Shown here one piece after another: positions 5,134 through 10,344 of a stretch of 10,344 bases of DNA. Positions within the stretch are counted from its first letter, which is position 1; each line of letters begins with the position of its first letter. The notes under the pieces are model-generated. The model made no database searches and had not been told where the DNA came from. It worked only from the letters and a program-made list of their open reading frames with translations. The translations under genes were made by a program, and so were the position numbers. Source of the stretch: Methanobacteriaceae archaeon (GTDB lineage: Archaea; Methanobacteriota; Methanobacteria; Methanobacteriales; Methanobacteriaceae); assembly GCA_017883605.1 (NCBI GenBank), contig JADGNH010000065.1, forward strand, positions 1-10,344. Reading direction: 5' to 3'.

Positions 5134-5196
5134 ATGGGTAAAGGGAGATTTTCTCAGGTAAATTTGGGTTTAACTGGCTCACTCTTTATAAGATAA
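5134..5196 (+). CDS. Possible 20-residue small protein with strong ribosome binding site
   Basis: AAGGAGG (5123-5129) stands four bases before an ATG that opens a 20-codon frame ending in TAA just before the convergent lon stop. The peptide begins MGKGRFSQVN and ends GSLFIR; it is weakly basic and matches nothing I know. No plus-strand promoter is evident other than readthrough from DUF1697. The G-rich stretch could instead belong to the lon terminator on the other strand. Confidence 0.2.
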   Translation: MGKGRFSQVNLGLTGSLFIR

Positions 5197-5198
5197 CT

Positions 5199-7577
5199 CT
5201 AAATACCAGCCCCACCAGTCACTGAATCGGTGGTCATGTCCAGCATTAAAGGTTTGGGCAGTTCAATACCGATGGTTTCTTTTATAACATCTTCCACGGT
5301 TTCCACCGGGATGAATTCCAGTTCATCTCTAACATCCTCTGGAACATCGTCTAAATCCTTTTCATTATCTTTTGGTAAGATAATCCGCTTTATCCCGGCG
5401 CGGTGAGCAGCCAGTACCTTCTCTTTAATACCCCCAACTGGTAATACGGCCCCTCTTAGGGATATTTCACCGGTCATGGCCAGTTTAGGATCCACCTCGT
5501 GTCCGGTTACCAGGGAGGCTATGGTGGTTAAGAGTGCCACACCTGCAGAGGGCCCGTCCTTTGGAATGGCCCCGGAAGGCACGTGTATGTGTAAATCCTT
5601 CTTGTCGAATTCAGAAACCTTCAGGTTAAATGTCAGTCTGGAACGGATCAGGCTTTGGGAAATCTTGGCAGATTCCTTCATCACATCACCTAACTGGCCG
5701 GTGAGCATTAATTTCCCGGTTCCAGGCATGAAAGCTCCTTCAATGAACAGTATATCCCCACCTACCGGGGTCCAGGCTAATCCGGTTACCACTCCTGGAG
5801 GATTTTTTTTACCTGCCTGATGGAGTTGGGTGAGTTCATGGCCCAGAATATCGTATAACATGTCTTCCTTAACAATGTACGGTAAATCAACCTTGCCCAG
5901 CACAATCTTTTCGGATGCAACCCTGGTGACCGTGGCTAATTGGCGTTTAAGGCCTCTTACTCCTGCTTCTCTGGTGTACTTCTCGATTATGGTTTGCAGT
6001 GCTCCGTCGGTAATTTGAAGCTGGCTTTCATCCAGGCCGTTATCTTCCAGTACCAATGCAATGAGGTGATCTTTTCCGATGCGGAACTTCTCATGGGTGG
6101 TATAACTGCCAATTTCAATAATTTCCATACGATCCCGGAGTGGTCCAGGAATACCTCTCAGTGAGTTGGCAGTGGCTATGAAGAACACGTCAGACAGGTC
6201 ATAGGGCACTTCTAAGTAGTGATCTGAGAAGGTATGATTCTGTTCAGGGTCTAATACTTCTAATAAGGCACTGGCAGGGTCACCACTGTAGGATGCCATT
6301 AGTTTGTCCACCTCATCCATAATAAATACTGGATTCTTTTCACCGGCACGCTTCATTCCCTGGATGATCCTGCCGGGTAAAGCCCCGACATAGGTTCTTC
6401 TGTGGCCTCTGATTTCTGCCTCGTCTTTAACACCGCCGAGACTGATTCTGACGTATTTTCGTTTTAAGGCTTCGGCAATACTTTTTCCTAAGCTGGTTTT
6501 ACCGGTTCCTGGAGGTCCGACTAATAATAATATGGAGCCCTGCTTATTTTGTTTCAGCTTCATCACGGTCAGGTGCTGGATAATGCGGTCTTTTACTTTA
6601 TCAAGGCCGTAGTGTTGTTCATTCAGCACATTTCTGGCGGCTTCTATATCTATGTCTTTGATTTCACTGTCGCCCCAGGGCAGGTTGACCAGGAGGTCCA
6701 GATAATTTCGGATTACATTTTCCTCAGAACTGTGGGGACCCTGTCTTTCCAGTTTGCTTAATTCATCTAATGCCACTTCTTCTACCTCTTCCGGCATTTG
6801 AGAAGCTTCAATTAATTCCCTGTAATCTTTTTTCCCATGCTTCCCTTCTGATTCATTTAGTTCATCCTGTATGGCTTTAAGCTGCTCTTTAAGCATGTTT
6901 TCCCGGTGTTTTTTATTCATTTCTTCATTGAATTTGGCAGCCATTTCCATCTGGAACTTTATGATTTCTTTTTGCTCAATTAGAATATCCAGGAATTTCA
7001 GGCTTTTTTCCCTTAAGGAACTCATTTCCAGTAAATCCTGTTTCTCTTCTACAGAAAGCCTCATGTATGGAAATACGTAAGCAATTATCTTTTTCAAACC
7101 ATTTAACTGGTTAACTTTGTCAATATAAGTTTTAGCGCCCTTAAAGTTTTGACTTATCTCAGAAACCAGGAACCTGATATGCTTTACTATTTCCTCCTGG
7201 TTCTCCTGATCCAGGTCAACAACCTCTGGAATTAAGCGGTAAGTTGCCCGGTAATTTCTACCATCTGGAATCAGTTTCTCTATTTCTAATCGTTCTATAA
7301 TTTCTACATTTAGCTGATAAAAGTCTTTATGTTCTTTGACATTTCTAATTTTGATTAATGTACCAATTTTGTAGAAATCAGACTCTACATATGATCCCAT
7401 GGTATCTAATTCCTTTACTGCTAAGGCAATACCGTAGAAATCATCATTTTTAACCCGTTTATCTATTTCACTTCCTGTTTTTTTACCAATTTTAAGGTTC
7501 ATATTAATTTCAGGTAATAAAACAGTGTCCGGTATAACTAATACGGATAATTCTTTGTTAACGTTCATATCTCTCAT
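5199..7577 (-). CDS. lon: ATP-dependent Lon protease, soluble LonA type
   Basis: This 792-residue cytosolic protease unfolds and degrades damaged and regulatory proteins using ATP. The N-terminal substrate-binding (LAN) domain spans about 8-200 and a coiled-coil linker about 203-245. The AAA+ module follows: Walker A GPPGTGKT at 354-361, Walker B VFIMDE at 417-422, and an arginine-rich GPLRDRME at 478-485. The proteolytic domain holds Ser677 in PKDGPSAGV and Lys720 in GGIKEKVLAAHRAG. The serine-lysine distance of 43 equals that of E. coli Lon (Ser679, Lys722), and total length is similar. There is no membrane insertion in the AAA+ module, so it is LonA and not the archaeal LonB. The last 20 residues are a low-complexity tail. 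GAGTGAT (7581-7587) precedes the chosen ATG; a Met at position 4 is the alternative. It lies 211 bases downstream of a regulator gene and has its own promoter. Confidence 0.97.
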   Translation of the reverse strand: MRDMNVNKELSVLVIPDTVLLPEINMNLKIGKKTGSEIDKRVKNDDFYGIALAVKELDTMGSYVESDFYKIGTLIKIRNVKEHKDFYQLNVEIIERLEIEKLIPDGRNYRATYRLIPEVVDLDQENQEEIVKHIRFLVSEISQNFKGAKTYIDKVNQLNGLKKIIAYVFPYMRLSVEEKQDLLEMSSLREKSLKFLDILIEQKEIIKFQMEMAAKFNEEMNKKHRENMLKEQLKAIQDELNESEGKHGKKDYRELIEASQMPEEVEEVALDELSKLERQGPHSSEENVIRNYLDLLVNLPWGDSEIKDIDIEAARNVLNEQHYGLDKVKDRIIQHLTVMKLKQNKQGSILLLVGPPGTGKTSLGKSIAEALKRKYVRISLGGVKDEAEIRGHRRTYVGALPGRIIQGMKRAGEKNPVFIMDEVDKLMASYSGDPASALLEVLDPEQNHTFSDHYLEVPYDLSDVFFIATANSLRGIPGPLRDRMEIIEIGSYTTHEKFRIGKDHLIALVLEDNGLDESQLQITDGALQTIIEKYTREAGVRGLKRQLATVTRVASEKIVLGKVDLPYIVKEDMLYDILGHELTQLHQAGKKNPPGVVTGLAWTPVGGDILFIEGAFMPGTGKLMLTGQLGDVMKESAKISQSLIRSRLTFNLKVSEFDKKDLHIHVPSGAIPKDGPSAGVALLTTIASLVTGHEVDPKLAMTGEISLRGAVLPVGGIKEKVLAAHRAGIKRIILPKDNEKDLDDVPEDVRDELEFIPVETVEDVIKETIGIELPKPLMLDMTTDSVTGGAGI

Positions 7578-7604
7578 ATTATCACTCGTTGAATAGTTTA
7601 TATT

Positions 7605-7635
7605 GCTTTTATAACCTTGATTATGCTTTATAACT
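7605..7635 (-). promoter_or_regulatory. lon promoter region with two TATA-like elements
   Basis: On the minus strand GGTTATAAAAGC (7605-7616) is the best TATA element but would start transcription within about 10 bases of the lon ATG. AGTTATAAAGC (about 7625-7635) would give a leader near 28 bases, which fits the GAGTGAT ribosome binding site better. Both lie at the edge of the 39-bp repeats. Confidence 0.4.
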
Positions 7636-7743
7636 GTTCATTATGATTTTAAACTATTTATTATATTTCATAGCCATTTTCATGCTTATAGGCAGTTCAT
7701 TATGTTTCATAGCCATTTTCATGCTTATAGGCAATTCATTTAT
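7620..7743. repeat. 39-bp repeat, two near-identical copies and one decayed copy, upstream of lon
   Basis: Two copies of a 39-bp unit start at 7666 and 7705. Both contain CATAGCCATTTTCATGCTTA followed by TAGGCA(G/A)TTCATT; they differ at one base in the first 35. A third, decayed copy (TTATGCTTTATAACTGTTCATTATG split by one change after TTATGC) lies at about 7620-7645. The array fills most of the gap between the regulator gene and the lon TATA boxes, a position suited to regulator binding. Confidence 0.85.
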
Positions 7744-7778
7744 AATTTATAATCCATTATTTTCATTTTAAGACTATT

Positions 7779-7797
7779 CCCCTGTAATTTACCGGGG
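7779..7797 (-). terminator. Hairpin overlapping the stop codon of the regulator gene
   Basis: CCCC (7779-7782) pairs with GGGG (7794-7797), with three further pairs inside after one mismatch and a 3-base loop. The TAA at 7789-7791 lies within the structure. No strong T-tract follows, so it could terminate only partly and let some transcription pass into lon. Confidence 0.35.
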
Positions 7798-8127
7798 TTG
7801 ATCGCACTTTGCTATTGCACAGCTAAATAAAAAATCAATCTTTTTTTTGTGTTTTAACAGAGCGCCCTTATTGAATGTGTAATAAATATAGTTACCTTCC
7901 TTTTTTGCATGGAGGATCCTGGCTGTTTTCAGTATTTTAAGATGTTGTGATGCTGCTGGTTGAGTTAAACCCATGATTTTCGCCATTTCCGTTACACTGA
8001 TCTTTTCAATTTCGCCTGATGCCAGCGAACGAATCAATAACAGTCGGTTAATGTTGGCCAATGCTTTGAATAGCTCCTCCAACTCTTCCGATAAATCAGA
8101 GTTATTTTCAGAATCGACCCTCAACAT
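7789..8127 (-). CDS. ArsR-family winged-helix regulator lacking the CxC metal site
   Basis: This 112-residue transcription factor has the ArsR/SmtB fold: ELFKALANINRLLLIRSL at 18-35, recognition helix TQPAASQHLKILKTA at about 55-69, and wing ILHAKKEGNYIYYTF at about 71-85. The helix that holds ELCVC in the ars regulator reads KISVTEM here, so the type-1 arsenite site is absent. Its only cysteines are C103 and C108 in the tail (SCAIAKC), which could form a redox or metal site. The signal is unknown. The ATG at 8125-8127 follows an in-frame TGA by one codon and has no ribosome binding site; the TATA box is about 30 bases upstream, so the mRNA should be leaderless or nearly so. A large palindrome over that TATA box suggests autorepression. 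It is upstream of lon on the same strand and divergent from the PAP2 gene, and could control either. Confidence 0.88.
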   Translation of the reverse strand: MLRVDSENNSDLSEELEELFKALANINRLLLIRSLASGEIEKISVTEMAKIMGLTQPAASQHLKILKTARILHAKKEGNYIYYTFNKGALLKHKKKIDFLFSCAIAKCDQPR

Positions 8128-8134
8128 GAATCAT

Positions 8135-8162
8135 AAGTATATAAGTATATGCTTATATACTT
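8135..8162. promoter_or_regulatory. 28-bp palindromic operator over the regulator promoter
   Basis: AAGTATATAAG (8135-8145) and CTTATATACTT (8152-8162) are perfect 11-bp inverted arms around a nearly symmetric 6-bp centre; only one base pair of the 28-bp dyad is broken. On the minus strand the distal arm contains GTATATAAG, the likely TATA box of the gene at 7789-8127. Binding there would block TBP. This fits autorepression by the ArsR-family product. Confidence 0.7.
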
Positions 8163-8308
8163 TCCTATTGTGATTTTCAGACTTTTTCCTAATTTCAAAA
8201 CTTTACTTAAGTAATTTCTAGATATATGGATTTTAAAAAAAATTAATAATATTAAAGAACAATTTAAGAATTAGATTAAGAAATATTTTAAGAAATAATT
8301 AATAATAC

Positions 8309-8363
8309 CAGGTAAAGGTTAAATAGAACCTTTATTAAACCTGTCAATCTGTTAATACAGATT
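8309..8363. repeat. Two adjacent inverted repeats upstream of the PAP2 gene
   Basis: The first has arms CAGGT-AAAGGTT (8309-8320) and AACCTTT (8327-8333), then ACCTG (8339-8343): 12 pairs, a 6-base loop and a 5-base bulge. The second is AATCTGT (8346-8352) and ACAGATT (8357-8363) with a TAAT loop. They lie about 70-125 bases before the PAP2 ATG and may be regulator sites or leader hairpins. The rest of the 304-base gap 8128-8431, apart from the operator, is AT-rich with repeated TTAAGAA and no clear gene. Confidence 0.6.
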
Positions 8364-8431
8364 AGATAAAATCTAGTTTATTATCCAAATTCTTTCATTA
8401 TTATTTAAAAAATATTTTTAAGGAGTTAATT

Positions 8432-9100
8432 ATGCATAACCTATTAATATCTGGAATATTAAATCAAAACATTAATCTATTCTATTTCATTAATTTAGGC
8501 ATGGACAATTCACTGCTGGATGTTTTAATGGCTTTCATAACTAATTTTGGAAGTTTAATTGCTTGGTGTATAGTATGTGTATTACTATTCGTTTTTGGTG
8601 GTGAAAACGGTAAAAAAGTCGCTATTTTGGGACTGACCGCTTTATTTATAAGTAATGTCGCTGTTTTTCTACTAAAATATGTGATCGCAGAACCAAGACC
8701 TTTTTTAACCCTACCTAACGTTGAATTACTAGTTCCTGAGAATGAAATTTACTCTTTCCCCTCTGGACATAGCGCATCGTCTTTTGCAGCTGCAACAGTC
8801 ATCGGTTTGAAATACAGTTTGAATTTTAAGGGCAGAAATTATCGTTTATTATATCCACTGTTGGCATTCGCGTCCATAATAGGATTTTCCAGGATATACA
8901 TAGGCGTACACTACCCCCTCGATGTTATTTGTGGAGCTGTTATTGGAGTAATATGTGCCCTGGCAGTTCTAAAATTCGAAAATCAGCTATTCCATAACAA
9001 AATAGCCAATTCCATTGGTTTAGATAAGATTTTGTCCTTTGATACTTTCTCTAAACTCAAAAATATTTTTAATCCAGTACATCCTGATAGATTTGACTGA
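8432..9100 (+). CDS. PAP2-family membrane phosphatase
   Basis: This 222-residue integral membrane protein carries all three motifs of type 2 phosphatidic acid phosphatases: K82-X6-R89-P90, SFPSGH at 108-113, and SR(X5)H(X3)D with R154, H160 and D164. The active site should face the outer side, with about five or six membrane helices (about 28-57, 62-84, 113-128, 137-153, 160-181). A soluble tail of about 40 residues follows. In this family the substrates are lipid phosphates or diphosphates; in archaea a polyprenyl (dolichyl-type) diphosphate recycled from glycan synthesis is plausible, though the substrate cannot be read from the sequence. AGGAG (8421-8425) is a good ribosome binding site six bases before the ATG. 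It is divergent from the ArsR-family gene and preceded by two inverted repeats. Confidence 0.92.
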   Translation: MHNLLISGILNQNINLFYFINLGMDNSLLDVLMAFITNFGSLIAWCIVCVLLFVFGGENGKKVAILGLTALFISNVAVFLLKYVIAEPRPFLTLPNVELLVPENEIYSFPSGHSASSFAAATVIGLKYSLNFKGRNYRLLYPLLAFASIIGFSRIYIGVHYPLDVICGAVIGVICALAVLKFENQLFHNKIANSIGLDKILSFDTFSKLKNIFNPVHPDRFD

Positions 9101-9120
9101 AAATGGTAATAGGAGGAGTA

Positions 9121-9204
9121 ATGAAAAAACTGAATTAGGAAAACTGGGCACTGAAACTCCTATTTATGTATGAACCATACGGCATCATTTACGGCAAAAA
9201 ATGA
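9121..9204 (+). pseudogene. Short ORF with strong ribosome binding site, interrupted by amber TAG
   Basis: AGGAGG (9111-9116) precedes an ATG 20 bases after the PAP2 stop. The frame reads MKKLN, then TAG (9136-9138), then 21 more sense codons containing ENWALKLLFMYEPYGIIYG, and ends at TGA (9202-9204). The second part has protein-like composition. It could be a decayed 5' end of a gene, a five-residue leader peptide, or a readthrough ORF. A decayed gene seems likeliest, because pyrrolysine decoding is not known in Methanobacteriales. Confidence 0.3.
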
Positions 9205-9220
9205 TATTTTGTATTTTTCC
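9184..9220 (+). terminator. Hairpin and T-rich terminator after the PAP2 gene
   Basis: ATCATTT (9184-9190) and AAATGAT (9199-9205) form a perfect 7-bp stem with an 8-base loop, followed by ATTTTGTATTTTT. More T-runs (T7 and T6) follow up to about 9256, so termination of plus-strand transcripts before the convergent pirin gene is well supported. Confidence 0.6.
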
Positions 9221-9263
9221 AATTATTTTTTTAGTAAATTATTTAATAAATTTTTTAATAAGA

Positions 9264-10154
9264 TTATTTAACAAATGTGCCATTCTGGAGGTCTTTTAAA
9301 GCCTGTTCGATCTCTTCAGTGGTGTTCATCACGAACGGCCCGTACCTTGCTATTGGTTCGTTAAGAGGTTTTCCTGATACTAAAAGAAACCTCACATCTT
9401 TTTCAGCATAAACCCTTACTAAATCCCCGTCACCAAACACAATTAACTGAGTTGAGGGTACGGCCATTCCTTTTTGCCAGGATTCTAGTTCAAAGTCCCC
9501 GAAAACTCCTTCACCCCTAAATACGTAGGCAAAAGCAGTGTAGCCCCGCTTAACTGGTTGTTCAAAAGACGATCCGGCAGGGATAAATACGTCCAAATAT
9601 TCTGGATCGGCGAATATCTCAGTGATAGCCCCCTTCACACCTTCAAACTCACCGGCGATAATTTTAACTACCAATCCATCATCAAGGTGAACTTCAGGGA
9701 TCTTTAAAGCCTTAACTTCCTGGTAGCGAGGTGATGTCATTTTCAACTTGGCCGGCAGGTTTACCCAGAGCTGAAATCCTTCCATCATACCATCTTCAGG
9801 TTCTTTAGGCATTTCCTCGTGAAGGATTCCGCTGCCTGAAGTCATCCATTGAACATCTCCTTCACCTATAACTCCGCTGTTTCCAGCACTGTCGTGATGG
9901 GCAACCTTTCCATGGTATGCTATCGTAACAGTTTCAAACCCCCTGTGGGGATGAACTCCCACACCTCTGGGTGTACCTGAGGGAGGAACCAGCCATTTTG
10001 AACCATAATCGAGAAGGAAAAAAGGACTCATACCCATAATTCCTATTTTTGGTTGTGATGGGAAAAAATTATGAACTCTGAATCCGTCTCCAACCATATG
10101 ATACTGCGGCGGAGGCAGAATTGTTTCAATACTTTTTAAATGTTTTTCCATCAT
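9264..10154 (-). CDS. Pirin-family bicupin protein
   Basis: This 296-residue soluble protein is a full-length pirin-family member with two cupin barrels. The N-terminal barrel has HPHRGFETVT with H68 and H70, then HHDSAGNSGVIGEGDVQWMT, then H112 and E114 in SGILHEEMP. These match the metal ligands H56, H58, H101 and E103 of human pirin. The C-terminal barrel begins at about 180 (ITEIFADPEYLDVFIPAG) and includes FAYVFRGEG at about 208-216. Prokaryotic homologues bind Fe or other metals; some have quercetin dioxygenase activity and others regulate enzymes, so the role here is open. The N-terminal part (VGDGFRVHNFF) aligns with family starts, supporting the MM start at 10149-10154. No ribosome binding site is visible, only TTTAAATA close upstream. 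It lies 68 bases after an unknown gene on the same strand and is convergent with the PAP2 gene. Confidence 0.93.
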   Translation of the reverse strand: MMEKHLKSIETILPPPQYHMVGDGFRVHNFFPSQPKIGIMGMSPFFLLDYGSKWLVPPSGTPRGVGVHPHRGFETVTIAYHGKVAHHDSAGNSGVIGEGDVQWMTSGSGILHEEMPKEPEDGMMEGFQLWVNLPAKLKMTSPRYQEVKALKIPEVHLDDGLVVKIIAGEFEGVKGAITEIFADPEYLDVFIPAGSSFEQPVKRGYTAFAYVFRGEGVFGDFELESWQKGMAVPSTQLIVFGDGDLVRVYAEKDVRFLLVSGKPLNEPIARYGPFVMNTTEEIEQALKDLQNGTFVK

Positions 10155-10222
10155 ACAAATTATTTAAATTAGAACAAATCTTTGATGCTTATGTTCGTAA
10201 TTCTTAATCTGCTTGTATTCTG

Positions 10223-10344
10223 TCAATGGTTTTCAGATTGTGCAATTTGGGGTAAAAGGAGATTTCTGAGATATTCCATTTCCTTATGGGCATCTTCAAA
10301 GTTTTTGAACTTCTTCAGAATAATCTTTTTTGTTCCATTCCTGT
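10223..10344 (-). CDS. C-terminal end of an unidentified protein (cut by window edge)
   Basis: The last 39 residues of a minus-strand gene run from the window edge to TGA at 10223-10225. The sequence includes KKIILKKFKNFEDAHKEMEY followed by LRNLLLPQIAQSENH: a basic strand, then an amphipathic helix, as in many small soluble proteins. The other two frames on this strand close within a few codons and the composition is protein-like, so I consider it real. The family is not recognised. The pirin gene follows after 68 bases and could share its transcript. Confidence 0.55.
   Translation of the reverse strand, partial: RNGTKKIILKKFKNFEDAHKEMEYLRNLLLPQIAQSENH

Noticed and set aside
5476..5820. A 114-codon plus-strand ORF opposite lon
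   Set aside because: It overlaps the catalytic protease domain of lon on the other strand and has no start signal of its own.
7620..7743. The 39-bp repeats as a CRISPR or an insertion sequence end
   Set aside because: There are no unique spacers between the copies, no transposase nearby and no inverted termini; a promoter-proximal direct repeat is simpler.

Overview
The window looks like a piece of a methanogen chromosome, most likely from the Methanobacteriales. This is inferred from AT-rich intergenic DNA, archaeal TATA-type promoters, GGTGA-type ribosome binding sites and small unfamiliar proteins mixed with familiar ones; no rRNA or other taxonomic marker is present. Fifteen credible or partial genes were found, and no tRNA, rRNA, CRISPR array or complete insertion sequence.

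Positions 1-2699, all on the minus strand, form an arsenic detoxification locus. In transcription order it holds arsM (As(III) S-adenosylmethionine methyltransferase), a 20-bp x 5 tandem repeat, arsR (CxC-type repressor), a DGC-family putative zinc-binding protein, arsC (thioredoxin-type arsenate reductase) and the first 128 codons of acr3 (arsenite efflux permease, cut by the window edge). ArsC would reduce arsenate, Acr3 would export arsenite, ArsM would methylate it, and ArsR would sense it. arsM has its own promoter; arsR and the genes after it appear to be read from a TATA box between arsM and the repeat.

Positions 2700-4466 hold three small genes of unknown function (plus, minus, minus), a good hairpin terminator between the first two, and an AT-rich stretch with degenerate ~30-bp repeats. 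On the minus strand this stretch also holds the 3' remnant of a protein gene. The remnant stops being open just before a DUF1697 gene on the plus strand (4467-5024).

Positions 5199-8127 (minus) carry a full-length soluble LonA protease, the type usual in bacteria rather than the membrane-anchored LonB usual in archaea. Upstream of it lies a second ArsR-family regulator without the CxC metal site. Two and a half copies of a 39-bp repeat separate the two genes. The regulator has a 28-bp near-perfect palindrome over its own TATA box, which suggests autorepression of a leaderless or nearly leaderless mRNA.

Positions 8128-10344 contain a divergent PAP2-type membrane phosphatase preceded by two inverted repeats, a short ORF interrupted by an amber codon and followed by a hairpin terminator, a pirin-family bicupin on the minus strand, and the C-terminal end of an unidentified protein at the right edge.

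I see no clearly new multi-gene system. The least explained parts are the repeat arrays upstream of arsR and lon, the operator of the second ArsR protein, and the two gene remnants.
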